A DNA stretch of 52,439 nucleotides from Gammaproteobacteria bacterium (GTDB lineage Bacteria; Pseudomonadota; Gammaproteobacteria; GRL18): NCBI GenBank assembly GCA_016744375.1, contig JADGEM010000029.1:1-52439 (forward strand), read 5' to 3'. Positions 21,917-32,937 of this stretch are shown one piece after another. The position numbers and the translations under genes were made by a program. Each line of letters opens with the position of its first letter. The first letter of the stretch is position 1. The notes beneath the pieces are model-generated. The model was given only the letters and a program-made list of their open reading frames with translations. It had not been told where the DNA came from and searched no databases.

Positions 21917-23668
21917 ATGGCTAAACTCATGAACAAAAAGCTGGAAATCAGTCTTGGTTCCTATAGTGACAAAGGCGTTAAGGCTGACAACGATGATTGT
22001 CTCGGCTTTTTAATACCTGATAAACACCCCCTGAGAAACAAAGGGATAGTGGTTGCCATTGCTGACGGCATGAGTTCCAGTGAAGCAGGAAAGGAAGCCA
22101 GTCATGCCTGTATCAGTGGTTTTATCAACGACTACTACAGTACTCCCGATTCGTGGACAGTAAAGAGTTCATCACAGAAAATACTTTCTGCACTTAACAG
22201 CTGGCTATACAGCCGGGGGCATACAGACTATCAAAGTGCCCGGGGGATGGTAACAACACTGACCCTGTTAATTTTAAAATCAACTACAGCACATATTTTT
22301 CATATTGGCGACTCACGCATTTACCGTTTACGTGATGGTGAGCTGGAACAATTGACCAGAGACCATCGATTCTGGGTTTCCGACGAAAAAAATTATCTTA
22401 ATCGAGCCATGGGCATTGATCTCCATCTGGATATTGATTATCGCAAAGTACCACTAGAACAGGATGATATTTTTTTATTATCCACGGATGGCATACATGA
22501 TTTTATCACGACAAAATCACTCAAAGAAATCCTCACCAGTTCCAGCAGTAATCTCTGTGACACGGATTTATTAAATCAAAAATGCCTTAAAATTGCCCAG
22601 CTTGCCAGTAGCAACCAGAGTGACGATAATCTTAGCCTGCAGTTGCTGAAAATAGAAAATCTCCCTCTGCCTGAAGAAGAGGAAGTTCTACAGACAGCCC
22701 ATGAACTGCCATTCCCTCCCCCCTTAGAACCAGGAATGATCCTGGATGGTTATCGAATCATCAAAGAAATCCATGCCAGTAAGCGCACCCAGATTTATAA
22801 GGCTCAACAACAAAAAACAAAACAAACAGTCATTCTAAAAACACCTTCTATTAATTATCAGGATGATGAATATTTTATCGAACAATTTCTCCATGAAGAA
22901 TGGGCTGGTAAACGTATCGATTCGCCCTATGTTCTAAAAATCATCAGTTCGAAAAAAAAACCACATTCGCTCTATTATGTGACAGAGTTTCTCGAAGGAA
23001 TCACTCTGCGGGAATGGATGCAGAAAAATCCTCTGCCACCAATTGAACAAGTGCTGCCCATTATTGAACAAATAACCCGGGGCTTACGAGCATTTCATCG
23101 CCTGGAAATGTTACATCAGGATTTAAAACCTGAAAATATAATCATCACCTCAGAAGGAAAGGTTAAAATTATTGATTTTGGTTCGGTTAAAATTGCCGGA
23201 ATCAATGAAATGAAAAAACAAACATCGGATGAAATTATTTTAGGCACAGTTAACTATAGTGCACCTGAATTTTATCTGGGTCAGTCCGGTGACGAACGCA
23301 GTGATTTATATTCACTGGCCGTTATTACCTATGAACTGCTGAATAATCATTTACCCTTTGGTAAGGATATGTCGGAAAAAGCCACTTATCGACAACTTTC
23401 CCAATTGCAATATGTTGCCAGCATTCATTTAAACCCGATGGTGCCCAACTGGATGGATGGTGCCATACAAAAAGCCTTATCTCTGGATATTAAAGTACGA
23501 CAAGAAGATGTTTTTGAATTCCTGCACGATTTGCAGCACCCGAATCCTCACTTTCTGAAGACCAGTGCAATCCCCCTCATTGAACGCAATCCGATGCTGG
23601 TTTGGCGGAGTTTGAGCATTGTTTCACTGATATTAAATTTAATCCTTTTTTATCTTTTGGCAACCTGA
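21917..23668 (+). CDS. Fused PP2C phosphatase - Ser/Thr protein kinase with C-terminal TM (583 aa)
   Basis: Residues 8-245 are a PP2C domain (VKADNDDCLGF, VAIADGMSSS, HIGDSRIYRLRDG, LSTDGIHDF, SDDNLSLQLL). Residues 270-545 are a canonical Hanks kinase (LHQDLKPENII, KIIDFGSVK, YSAPEFYLG, ERSDLYSLAVITYELL). One C-terminal helix (SLSIVSLILNLILFYLLA) anchors it. All catalytic residues look intact, so one polypeptide can phosphorylate and dephosphorylate. An equivalent gene sits beside nasA in Pseudomonas (PA1782/PA1783), so a role in nitrate uptake control is likely but is not established by sequence alone. Confidence 0.9.
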   Translation: MAKLMNKKLEISLGSYSDKGVKADNDDCLGFLIPDKHPLRNKGIVVAIADGMSSSEAGKEASHACISGFINDYYSTPDSWTVKSSSQKILSALNSWLYSRGHTDYQSARGMVTTLTLLILKSTTAHIFHIGDSRIYRLRDGELEQLTRDHRFWVSDEKNYLNRAMGIDLHLDIDYRKVPLEQDDIFLLSTDGIHDFITTKSLKEILTSSSSNLCDTDLLNQKCLKIAQLASSNQSDDNLSLQLLKIENLPLPEEEEVLQTAHELPFPPPLEPGMILDGYRIIKEIHASKRTQIYKAQQQKTKQTVILKTPSINYQDDEYFIEQFLHEEWAGKRIDSPYVLKIISSKKKPHSLYYVTEFLEGITLREWMQKNPLPPIEQVLPIIEQITRGLRAFHRLEMLHQDLKPENIIITSEGKVKIIDFGSVKIAGINEMKKQTSDEIILGTVNYSAPEFYLGQSGDERSDLYSLAVITYELLNNHLPFGKDMSEKATYRQLSQLQYVASIHLNPMVPNWMDGAIQKALSLDIKVRQEDVFEFLHDLQHPNPHFLKTSAIPLIERNPMLVWRSLSIVSLILNLILFYLLAT

Positions 23669-23777
23669 AATACGATTTCTATATTGGTTCAAGTAAGTAG
23701 AATCATGTATTGGCTTCACGATAACTTCTCTAGTAAGATAAACGCCTGTTCTTAATAAAGGGTAAAGGTTCATTATC

Positions 23778-24209
23778 ATGGCCAGGAATGCATTTAGTTT
23801 TGAAAGTTTTTTTGTTCGTCTGTTTTTTGCACTTATTTTAGTTTTTGCAACATTTAACCCCAGTGGTTATTCTTTTTATCACTGGATGCTCACTGGCCTG
23901 GAAACAGGCTTTGAACCATTAATGGCTTTTTCTGGTATTGTCCTGCTCATTGGCTGGATTGTTTATATTCGTGCAACAATTACATCATTAGGTCTCATCG
24001 GCCTGATTCTGGCTTTTGCCTTCTTTGGCACCTTATTATGGATGGTCATCGACTGGGGAATTGTCCCTGCTGACAGCATTCAAACCATCACCTATATTAT
24101 TTTGAGTTTATTATCCATGGTATTAGCAATTGGTATGTCATGGTCACATGTTCGACGTCGAATGTCCGGTCAAGTTGATGTTAATGAAACAGATGATGAT
24201 CTCAGGTAA
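23778..24209 (+). CDS. Small inner-membrane protein, DUF6524-like (143 aa)
   Basis: Four predicted membrane helices (about 14-30, 50-70, 75-95, 103-120) and a short acidic cytoplasmic tail (QVDVNETDDDLR). The N-terminal signature FATFNPSGYSFYHW is characteristic of a small conserved proteobacterial membrane family of unknown function that I place with DUF6524. It is 110 bp after the kinase gene on the same strand and may be a separate unit. No catalytic residues are apparent. Confidence 0.65.
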   Translation: MARNAFSFESFFVRLFFALILVFATFNPSGYSFYHWMLTGLETGFEPLMAFSGIVLLIGWIVYIRATITSLGLIGLILAFAFFGTLLWMVIDWGIVPADSIQTITYIILSLLSMVLAIGMSWSHVRRRMSGQVDVNETDDDLR

Positions 24210-24286
24210 ATAAACTGAAAACTTGTTATTAAGCTTCTTTTTGCTATCCTTAAATGGTCTCTACTACTTTAATTTAAGACTTTTAT

Positions 24287-25840
24287 ATGTCTAGACTGGA
24301 TCTATCAAAAATACATTTTCTGATCATTGACGATTTTGCAAATTATCGCTCTATGCTCCGCTCAATCCTGGTCAGCTGTGGTGCTCAACACATTGACGAT
24401 GCAAAAGATGCCGCTGAAGCTTTAAAAAAAGTCACCTATAACAAGTTTGATGTCATTTTATGTGATTATAATCTTGGTGACGGTCAAAACGGGCAGCAAT
24501 TACTTGAAGAAATCATGCACCGCCATTTAATTCCTTATGGCACAATTTATATTATGATCACTGCAGAAAATACTCAAAGTATGGTCATGGCAGCCGTGGA
24601 ATATCGCCCTGATGGCTATCTGAACAAACCCTTTCCAAAGGACTTATTACTTAAACGTCTGAAAATGCTGGTTGAAAAAAAATCAATCATGAAAGATATT
24701 TATGAGGCATACAATAAAAAAGACTATCTCAGAGCTTTAGCAATCGCAGATAAAAAAATTGCTCAACACAGTCGACAGGCTTTAGATATTGGCAAACTCA
24801 AAGGTGAGATTGCTCTGGCAGGAAATGAGCTGGATGTCGCCCTGAAAGTTTATGACAAAGCACTCGCAGTAAGAGACTTTCAATGGGCAAAAGTAGGCAA
24901 AGCAAAAGTATTAATCGAGCAAAACAAACACAAATCAGCTCAGTCTCTACTGGAAGAAGTCATCGAAGAAAACAAAAATTATATTGAAGCTTATGATCTG
25001 TTAGCACAGATTTTAGAATACCAGGGAAAGACTAAAGAAGTACAGAATGTCCTCAGCAATGCCACTATAATATCCCCAAATACCATTGCCAGACAACAAC
25101 ATCTGGCCCAGGTTGCACTGCAAAACGATGATCAAAGCACGGCAGAAAAATCCTTAAAAAGAGCCATACTGCAAGGCAAAAATTCTTGCTTTGGCAGTGT
25201 TAATGACAACATGAATCTGGTTAAACTCTATGTGGACTCCGGCAAGGGTAAACAAGCCGTCCAAACAATCCGTTCTGCACAAAAAATCTATAAAAAAGAT
25301 AAAGCCGCATTACTGCATACGCAGTTTGTTGAAAGCATGGCTCAACTCAAATTGGGACATGAAGATAATGCTCGTGATTTGTTTCAGCAGGCCATTGCCA
25401 ATATTCATGGACACCTATCCGAACTGCCCCCTGAGTTTCAAAAAGATCTCATTGCCACAACTGAAGAGCTGGGTGAAACAGAATTAGCCGAAGCTCTAAA
25501 AGATGATATTAATAATAAAAATGGTCATGAGCAGAGCAATATTGAAGAAATGACTAAAAAATACCATTACCTTCTTCAAAATGGTAAAGGCATGCGGCTC
25601 TATAATAGTAATCTTTTACTTGAATCCACCCGAATATTTGAGGATGCTGCTGAGCACCTGCCTGACAGGATCTCAGTCAATATGAATGCTGCACAAGCAC
25701 TCTTATTTCATCTCAAAGAAACCGGTAAAAACGCTGAATTACTTGGCAGGGCAAGGCATTTTCTTGATGTCAGTCAAAACCTGGATAAAAACAACGAGAA
25801 ATATCAGAAGCTGGAACACATTTATTCGGAGCTTTGTTGA
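24287..25840 (+). CDS. Response regulator with TPR repeats (517 aa)
   Basis: A receiver domain occupies residues 8-130 (FLIIDDFANYRSML acidic pair, phospho-acceptor Asp in VILCDYNLGD, YLNKPFP with the conserved Lys). The remainder is a series of tetratricopeptide repeats (for example ALAIADKKIAQ, AYDLLAQILEYQGK) and no DNA-binding domain. The output is therefore protein-protein interaction. The stop codon overlaps the histidine kinase start (TGATG), so the two form a tightly coupled pair. Confidence 0.88.
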   Translation: MSRLDLSKIHFLIIDDFANYRSMLRSILVSCGAQHIDDAKDAAEALKKVTYNKFDVILCDYNLGDGQNGQQLLEEIMHRHLIPYGTIYIMITAENTQSMVMAAVEYRPDGYLNKPFPKDLLLKRLKMLVEKKSIMKDIYEAYNKKDYLRALAIADKKIAQHSRQALDIGKLKGEIALAGNELDVALKVYDKALAVRDFQWAKVGKAKVLIEQNKHKSAQSLLEEVIEENKNYIEAYDLLAQILEYQGKTKEVQNVLSNATIISPNTIARQQHLAQVALQNDDQSTAEKSLKRAILQGKNSCFGSVNDNMNLVKLYVDSGKGKQAVQTIRSAQKIYKKDKAALLHTQFVESMAQLKLGHEDNARDLFQQAIANIHGHLSELPPEFQKDLIATTEELGETELAEALKDDINNKNGHEQSNIEEMTKKYHYLLQNGKGMRLYNSNLLLESTRIFEDAAEHLPDRISVNMNAAQALLFHLKETGKNAELLGRARHFLDVSQNLDKNNEKYQKLEHIYSELC

Positions 25841-26547
25841 TGCCCCATCCACAAGCCGATACTGTACATTCTTCTGAACAATTTAATGCCGTCTTAATGT
25901 CATTCATCCATGATATTAAAAACTCTCTGCTAATCTCCTTAAGTGGCCTTGAAATGCTGTATCACAACCTTGACTCAGCACTTCCAGAACAAAAGGAAAG
26001 CATATCGACCATTCAATATGAATTACATCGTATTAATAACTCGCTGGTACAATTACTCTCATTGTACAAAATGGAAACCCATTTGTTTTCGATACAGGCT
26101 GACCAGTACAACCTCTACGACTTTCTTGACGAACTCATCATCAACAATACCCAGATAAGAACCCGGCATGATTTTTCAATTGATATGGATTGTGATGACA
26201 GTATTGAATGGTTTTTTGACAAAGATTTAATTTCAACCATTATTAACAGCATTATCAACAATTCAATTCGATATGCTGATAAGCACATCAAACTCAGTGC
26301 AAGAATAGAAAATGGCTATCTTATAATAATCGTTGAAGATGATGGCAAAGGATTTCCAGAGAAGATGTTTGCCCATCCGGACACACTGGAAACAGCAATT
26401 AATATGCAGTCTGGCAGTACTGGACTTGGGCTTTATTTTGCAGAAAAAATTGCTAATATTCACACAAATAAAGACAGAGCAGGTTCAACCGTAATTGATA
26501 ATAAATCACAATTGGGCGGCGGGCGGTTTACGCTTCTATTACCCTAG
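25840..26547 (+). CDS. Minimal sensor histidine kinase without a sensor domain (235 aa)
   Basis: Dimerisation/phospho-acceptor helix with FIHDIKNSLLISLSG (His of the H box), then an HATPase domain with N box (INSIINNSIRYAD), G1 (EDDGKGF) and G2 (STGLGLYFAEKIA). There is no transmembrane or PAS region, so it is soluble and probably takes input from a partner. ATG 25840 overlaps the upstream stop by one base; TTG 25834 is in frame but less likely. A bidirectional terminator follows at about 26597-26636. Confidence 0.85.
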   Translation: MPHPQADTVHSSEQFNAVLMSFIHDIKNSLLISLSGLEMLYHNLDSALPEQKESISTIQYELHRINNSLVQLLSLYKMETHLFSIQADQYNLYDFLDELIINNTQIRTRHDFSIDMDCDDSIEWFFDKDLISTIINSIINNSIRYADKHIKLSARIENGYLIIIVEDDGKGFPEKMFAHPDTLETAINMQSGSTGLGLYFAEKIANIHTNKDRAGSTVIDNKSQLGGGRFTLLLP

Positions 26548-26596
26548 ATTCTTACCTCAAGCGACTTCCTTTAGCAACAAAAAAGCCTTTAGTAAT

Positions 26597-26636
26597 AAAA
26601 AAAAAGCCATTCCTCATAAATAAGAAACGGCCCTTT
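26597..26636. terminator. Bidirectional intrinsic terminator
   Basis: GCCATTCC (26606-26613) pairs with GAAACGGC (26624-26631), with G-T wobbles, across a 10-nt loop. On the minus strand nine T's follow (26605-26597), ending the rplI operon. On the plus strand CCTTTTT follows, ending the histidine kinase operon. Confidence 0.7.
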
Positions 26637-26665
26637 TTGCAAAGTATAAAGTTTAAGTCTGGAAT

Positions 26666-27112
26666 TTACTCAGCTTCAACAATTACCTTGACGGTTGCAT
26701 TGACATCAGTATGCAGATGAATAACTATTTCATATTCACCCAGCTCACGAATTGCACCTTCTGGCATACGGACTTCACGTTTTTCAACCTGAATACCAGC
26801 AGCAACTAATGCTTCTTCAATATCACCATTGGTTACTGAACCAAACATACGACCTTCATCACCGGCCTTACGAACGATAACAATTTCTTTATCATTCACT
26901 TCATCAGCACGACTATTAGCCGCAGCTAATGACTCAGCCGCAGCCACTTCAAGTTCTGCGCGACGCTCTTCAAACATTTTAATGTTTGGTTTTGTTGCTG
27001 GTAATGCCTTACCCTTGGGGATAAGGAAGTTACGACCAAAGCCTGCTTTTACAGAAACCTGTTCGCCTAGTTCGCCCAGGTTATTGATTTTTTCTAATAG
27101 AATAATGTTCAT
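26666..27112 (-). CDS. rplI: Large-subunit ribosomal protein bL9 (148 aa)
   Basis: The N-terminal RNA-binding motif [24 protein letters not shown]-like stretch with [15 protein letters not shown], a long connecting helix ([19 protein letters not shown]) and a C-terminal domain are all present. Full length for L9. It is the last gene of the rpsF-rpsR-rplI operon and is followed by a terminator. Confidence 0.97.
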   Translation of the reverse strand: MNIILLEKINNLGELGEQVSVKAGFGRNFLIPKGKALPATKPNIKMFEERRAELEVAAAESLAAANSRADEVNDKEIVIVRKAGDEGRMFGSVTNGDIEEALVAAGIQVEKREVRMPEGAIRELGEYEIVIHLHTDVNATVKVIVEAE

Positions 27113-27173
27113 GTGAACTCTCTCTAAATTGCACTATCTTCAAGTCAAACTCTTTCTCTAGATAAAAAAAGAG

Positions 27174-27401
27174 TTAATCGTGACTATCAGTGTATGGAAG
27201 TAAAGCCAGGTAACGGGCACGTTTAATTGCTGTTGACAGCTGACGCTGATATTTAGCACTGGTACCAGTGATACGACTTGGTACAATTTTACCGTTTTCC
27301 ATGACATAGTTCTTCAGGGTTGCAAGATCTTTATAATCGATCTCAGTAATACCCTCAGCAGTAAAACGACAGTATTTTCTACGACGGAAATAGCGTGACA
27401 T
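27174..27401 (-). CDS. rpsR: Small-subunit ribosomal protein bS18 (75 aa)
   Basis: Clear S18: [12 protein letters not shown] at the N-terminus, the [13 protein letters not shown] segment, and [19 protein letters not shown] followed by a basic [13 protein letters not shown] tail. S18 binds S6 on the 30S platform, and the two genes are adjacent. The priB gene often found between rpsF and rpsR in enteric relatives is absent; the gap is 110 bp and carries no gene. Confidence 0.97.
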   Translation of the reverse strand: MSRYFRRRKYCRFTAEGITEIDYKDLATLKNYVMENGKIVPSRITGTSAKYQRQLSTAIKRARYLALLPYTDSHD

Positions 27402-27511
27402 TCTTCTTCACCTTTTCTTTTTAATCTCTATTTAAACATAAGTTAATGCATTCTAATCTGGCTATTAATTTTAGCCATTAGTTTTATTATTAACTTTACT
27501 TTTAGTCTTAA

Positions 27512-27874
27512 TTACGCAGCTTTTTCTTCACTGCCTTTAGCGGGTGCACTCTCTTCTTTCTCTTTAACAAGAGGAGAAGGATCGGTGTACGGACCTTTCA
27601 TAGAGATGATCAGGTTACGAATAACGGCATCGTTAAATTTAAAAGCATGTGTTAATTCATCGATACTTGCTGGCTCACACTCAACATTCATTAAAACATA
27701 ATGAGCTTTGTGGATTTTGTTAATTGGATAAGCCAGTTGACGGCGTCCCCAATCTTCAAGACGATGGATACTTCCACCATTAGATTCAATCGTTGAACGA
27801 TAACGTTCTATCATAGCGGGTACTTGTTCACTCTGATCTGGGTGGACAAGAAATATTATTTCATAATGTCTCAT
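27512..27874 (-). CDS. rpsF: Small-subunit ribosomal protein bS6 (120 aa)
   Basis: S6 fold: [18 protein letters not shown], then [21 protein letters not shown] charged tail of about 20 residues ([16 protein letters not shown]) extends the core. The mRNA leader just upstream contains ACCCGTAAGGA, which both supplies the ribosome binding site and resembles the CCG-containing S6:S18 autoregulatory site known from other bacteria; that role is inference. First gene of the operon with rpsR and rplI. Confidence 0.97.
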   Translation of the reverse strand: MRHYEIIFLVHPDQSEQVPAMIERYRSTIESNGGSIHRLEDWGRRQLAYPINKIHKAHYVLMNVECEPASIDELTHAFKFNDAVIRNLIISMKGPYTDPSPLVKEKEESAPAKGSEEKAA

Positions 27875-28067
27875 TTAGACAATCCTTACGGGTAATTAGC
27901 CTTTAAGAGTGGTTAATCAGCTTTCTGAGCAATTAATCTTTAATTAATAAAGCGATTAAAAATGCCAAAAAGCAAGGAAATGACAAGCCTCTTGGCTGTC
28001 AAAGGTGCGGTATTATATTATTTTTCAAAATGGATTTCAAGGCTAAAGTTTGAAATGAGTAAATGAA

Positions 28068-28334
28068 TTATTTATCTGAAATATCGTCTAACAGCTGTTC
28101 TAATTCAGCCTGTATTTCCTGGGAATTACAATCAATTAAGGTAGAGCCTGAGCCTTCAGCTTCTGAAGCGCTTAAATCAAGATTCCCCAAAAAGTCTTTC
28201 ACAGAGATTTGCACATCAATAGCAAATGTGGTTCGACCATTGTCTCTTTTAAAGCGTTTGATACGGGTGCTGCCGGCTTTATGAGCTATCTGGCGTAATT
28301 CACTTTCTGAACCTGCAATGCGTATTTTTAGCAT
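28068..28334 (-). CDS. Hypothetical protein downstream of rlmB (88 aa)
   Basis: ATG 28334 with AAGGA 8 nt upstream defines an 88-residue protein; a longer upstream frame overlaps rlmB and is rejected. It begins with a strand-helix pattern (LKIRIAGSESELRQIAHKAG), has a basic middle (STRIKRFKRDNGRT) and an acidic helical end (EIQAELEQLLDDISDK). I do not recognise a family. Its position 16 bp after rlmB suggests it is co-transcribed with rnr-rlmB and might act on RNA, but that is only context. Confidence 0.6.
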   Translation of the reverse strand: MLKIRIAGSESELRQIAHKAGSTRIKRFKRDNGRTTFAIDVQISVKDFLGNLDLSASEAEGSGSTLIDCNSQEIQAELEQLLDDISDK

Positions 28335-28350
28335 AAGAATTTTCCTTATT

Positions 28351-29136
28351 CTACTTTTTAGCGCGTTGGCGAACCGCTTCAAATAAACTGATGCCAGTGG
28401 CAACAGACACATTCAGACTTTCAACACTGCCTTCCATGGGAATTTTAACCAGAGTATCACAGTTTTCTCTCGTTAAGCGCCGCATTCCCTTACCTTCAGT
28501 TCCCATAACCAGCGCCAAAGCCCCTGTAAGATCACTATTATAGATTGTATCATTAGTTTCCCCTGCGGTGCCAACAATCCATATTTGATAACTTTTAAGC
28601 AGTTTAAGCGTACGAGCCAGATTTGTCACCTGAATCAGAGGAACACTTTGATCCGCACCGCAGGCTACTTTTCGTACCGTAGGGGTTAATGAAACAGAAC
28701 GATCTTTAGGAACAATAATGCCATGAACACCAGCTGCATCCGCAGTACGTAAACAAGCGCCCAGGTTATGAGGGTCCTGAACACCATCCAAAATCAGCAA
28801 GAAAGCTGGCACTTCTAAAGTTTGCAGCAACTCATCTAAAAAACTTTCTGATTTGACTTTAGGTGCACGACTTTGAGCAACAACACCCTGATGGTTACCA
28901 CTAGTAAGTTCATCCAGTTTCTTTCGCTGTACGAAAGTCACTTTCACGGATTTTTTTTTGGCCAGCTCAATAATGGCAGTAATTCTTTTGTCTTTTCTAC
29001 CCCGATCGACATAAAGAGCAGAGATTTGCTCAGTAGCAATATCATCCCCTTCACCCTGTACTGCATCACACTTGGCATCCAGACAATAGTTAAGCGCTGA
29101 TTTTACTGCATGAATGCCAAAAATCAGTTCATCCAT
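28351..29136 (-). CDS. rlmB: 23S rRNA (guanosine-2251-2'-O)-methyltransferase (261 aa)
   Basis: A SPOUT/TrmH methyltransferase with an N-terminal substrate-binding domain (FGIHAVKSALNY) and a C-terminal knot: LDGVQDPHNLGACLRTADAAG, then GTEGKGMRRLT and IPMEGSVESLNVSVATGI. These match RlmB, which methylates G2251 of 23S rRNA. It overlaps the end of rnr by 13 bp, the classical rnr-rlmB pairing. The N-terminal region has an unusual Asp/Gly-rich insertion (KCDAVQGEGDD). Confidence 0.94.
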   Translation of the reverse strand: MDELIFGIHAVKSALNYCLDAKCDAVQGEGDDIATEQISALYVDRGRKDKRITAIIELAKKKSVKVTFVQRKKLDELTSGNHQGVVAQSRAPKVKSESFLDELLQTLEVPAFLLILDGVQDPHNLGACLRTADAAGVHGIIVPKDRSVSLTPTVRKVACGADQSVPLIQVTNLARTLKLLKSYQIWIVGTAGETNDTIYNSDLTGALALVMGTEGKGMRRLTRENCDTLVKIPMEGSVESLNVSVATGISLFEAVRQRAKK

Positions 29137-31460
29137 CGACGTCTTCTATTACGTTTCTTTTTGGTTTTTTCCTTAGCCGCAGGTTTATTGTCCGAATTTT
29201 TTGGTAATTTCTGCTGTGTTTTATTCTGAGACTTTGGCTGAGATTTCTTTTTCTTATTTTTTGAAAAATCACCACCATGACCAGAGCTTTTTAAAACAAA
29301 GTCAATTTTACGTTCATCCAGATTGACGGCAGCCACTCTGATACTGATTTTATCACCTAATTGATAAGACTGCCCGGTTCGCTCACCTTTCATTTTGTGA
29401 TTCATTTTATCAAAGTGATAATAATCATCTTTCAGTGCAGTGATGTGAATAAGACCTTCAACATGAATCTCATCCAGAACAACAAACAGACCAAAACCAG
29501 TGACAGTGCTGATTCTACCGTCAAATTCTTCTCCGACTTTATCCAGCATATATTCACATTTCAGCCAATCTGTGGCATCACGGGTTGCATCATCGGCGCG
29601 ACGTTCAGTAATGGAACAATGCTGCCCCAAATCAGACATCTGTTCAACGGTATAGCCGTAAGTGGATGCTTTTTGTCCACGAACAATGTGCCTTATTGCC
29701 CTGTGAACCAATAAATCCGGATAGCGGCGTATGGGTGAAGTAAAGTGGGCATAAGCCTCAAATGACAGACCAAAGTGACCGACATTTTCTGCTTCATAAA
29801 CAGCCTGAGACAGGCTGCGCAGCATAACAGTCTGCAGTACTTCAAAATCAGGACGTTCTTTTATTTCATTGAGCAGCTTAGAAAAATCTTTAGCCTGGGG
29901 TTCATCACCACCGTCCAGTGTAATTCCCAAAGGTGAAAGAAATTCTTTCAGAGCCTTCAGCTTGTCATCAGTTGGCCCTTTATGGTTACGGTACAGTGCA
30001 ACAATTTTATTTTCCAAAAGGAAGTTAGCCGCACTAACATTGGCAGCCAGCATGCATTCTTCAATGACTCGATGGGCATCATTACGAATAATAGGTGTCA
30101 GCTTTTCGATTTTTCTGTCTTCACCGAAGACAATTTGTGTTTCTACTGTTTCAAAATCAATGGCACCACGCTGTGAGCGTTTTTTAGCTAGAACCTGATA
30201 TAGTTGATAAAGCTCATGCAGATGTGGTAACAAATCAGCATGTTGTTCACATAAATCGGCATCACCATCAATCACCATGGCGGCATACTGGTTGTAGGTC
30301 AGACGAGCATGTGAACGCATCAAGCCTTCACTAAAGCTATAACTTTTCACTTCACCAGTGTCTGAAATTTCCATTTCGCAAACCATGCTCAGACGATCCA
30401 CATCAGGATTTAGTGAACATAGACCATTAGAAAGAACTTCCGGCAACATGGGAACAACCCGCCCAGGGAAGTAGACAGAGGTACCACGACGTTTGGCTTC
30501 TGCATCCAGAGCAGTACCTCGCTCCACATAAGATGAAACATCAGCAATGGCCACCCATAAGCGCCAGCCGCCTTTGTTGGCACCAGAACTAACCTTTTCA
30601 CAACAAACCGCATCATCAAAATCTTTAGCATCGGCGCCATCGATGGTCACCAGAAGATGGTTACGAAAATCTTTACGTCCAGTCTTGCTGGATTCTGGCA
30701 CAGAAGCTTCTAAATCGCCAATTTCAGCTTCCAGCATAATGGGCCATTCATGAGGAATATCGTAGCTGCGAATCGCAACATCAATTTCCTGTCCCGGCTC
30801 CATATGGCCACCCAGATTCTGAATGACACGTCCTTTAGCCTGTTGAAAACGGGTTGGGAAATGCAGCACTTCAATCATAACCATCTGACCGACTTCAGCA
30901 CCATAGGTATGTTCTTTAGAAACGACAATATCATGATTAATGCGCTTGTGATCAGGCACAACCATCAGGACACCATCACGATCTTCCAATTGACCGACAA
31001 TGGTACCGGTATTATGTTCAAGAATTTTAACTAATGCACCTTCACGTCGCCCCTTGCGATCGAGTCCAGCTACTCTGACCTGCACTCGGTCTCCATGAAA
31101 TAACATCCGCATATCACGCATGCCCATGAACAAATCACCGCCACCGTCTTCAGCCAGGACAAAGCCAAAGCCATCCGGATGAGCAGAAACAATCCCTTCC
31201 AGAACTTCCATTTCTGAAATTAATTCATAACATTTACGCTTATTAAAAAAGATTTGTCCGTCTCGCTCCATCGCACGTAAACGCCGTCTCAACCCTTCTT
31301 TTTGATCGGGATCTGTCAGCTTTAGTAGTTTTTCTACCTGAAATCGATTGATAGGCTCAGGCTGTTCAGCCAAGAGATCAAGAATGAATTCTCGACTGGG
31401 AATGGGATTTTCGTAATTTTTAGCTTCGCGTTTTGCGTAGGGATCGTTCTTTTGACTCAT
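29124..31460 (-). CDS. rnr: Ribonuclease R (778 aa)
   Basis: Exoribonuclease of the RNB family: N-terminal helix-turn-helix, cold-shock domains (GFGFVLAEDGGGDLFMG), catalytic core with DGADAKDFDDAVCCE and the SFSEGLMRSHARLTYN region, HFTSPIRRYPDLLVHRAI, then an S1 domain (EFDGRISTVTGFGLFVVLDEI) and a Lys/Arg-rich tail. It degrades structured RNA 3' to 5'. Normal length. It lies between purA and rlmB; the 69-bp leader contains a hairpin (AGTCCT/AGGACT at 31492-31506). Confidence 0.95.
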   Translation of the reverse strand: MSQKNDPYAKREAKNYENPIPSREFILDLLAEQPEPINRFQVEKLLKLTDPDQKEGLRRRLRAMERDGQIFFNKRKCYELISEMEVLEGIVSAHPDGFGFVLAEDGGGDLFMGMRDMRMLFHGDRVQVRVAGLDRKGRREGALVKILEHNTGTIVGQLEDRDGVLMVVPDHKRINHDIVVSKEHTYGAEVGQMVMIEVLHFPTRFQQAKGRVIQNLGGHMEPGQEIDVAIRSYDIPHEWPIMLEAEIGDLEASVPESSKTGRKDFRNHLLVTIDGADAKDFDDAVCCEKVSSGANKGGWRLWVAIADVSSYVERGTALDAEAKRRGTSVYFPGRVVPMLPEVLSNGLCSLNPDVDRLSMVCEMEISDTGEVKSYSFSEGLMRSHARLTYNQYAAMVIDGDADLCEQHADLLPHLHELYQLYQVLAKKRSQRGAIDFETVETQIVFGEDRKIEKLTPIIRNDAHRVIEECMLAANVSAANFLLENKIVALYRNHKGPTDDKLKALKEFLSPLGITLDGGDEPQAKDFSKLLNEIKERPDFEVLQTVMLRSLSQAVYEAENVGHFGLSFEAYAHFTSPIRRYPDLLVHRAIRHIVRGQKASTYGYTVEQMSDLGQHCSITERRADDATRDATDWLKCEYMLDKVGEEFDGRISTVTGFGLFVVLDEIHVEGLIHITALKDDYYHFDKMNHKMKGERTGQSYQLGDKISIRVAAVNLDERKIDFVLKSSGHGGDFSKNKKKKSQPKSQNKTQQKLPKNSDNKPAAKEKTKKKRNRRRRWMN

Positions 31461-31529
31461 ATTTGTCCTTGATTTTTAATGACAGCCCAGTAGTCCTCCC
31501 AGGACTCTGCTAAGCTGCCATTAAACCAT

Positions 31530-32840
<1,311 letters not shown>

Positions 32841-32937
32841 TTACTTCAAAAAAACTCTTTTAAATCATTATAATGATAAAGAGTTGTGTTAAATAGATGT
32901 ATTAATTGTATTTAAAAACCCAAGAATACAAAGATTG

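Noticed and set aside
28335-28412. Longer start of the 88-aa gene after rlmB
   Set aside because: The extension lies inside rlmB in another frame and lacks a ribosome binding site; ATG 28334 has AAGGA.
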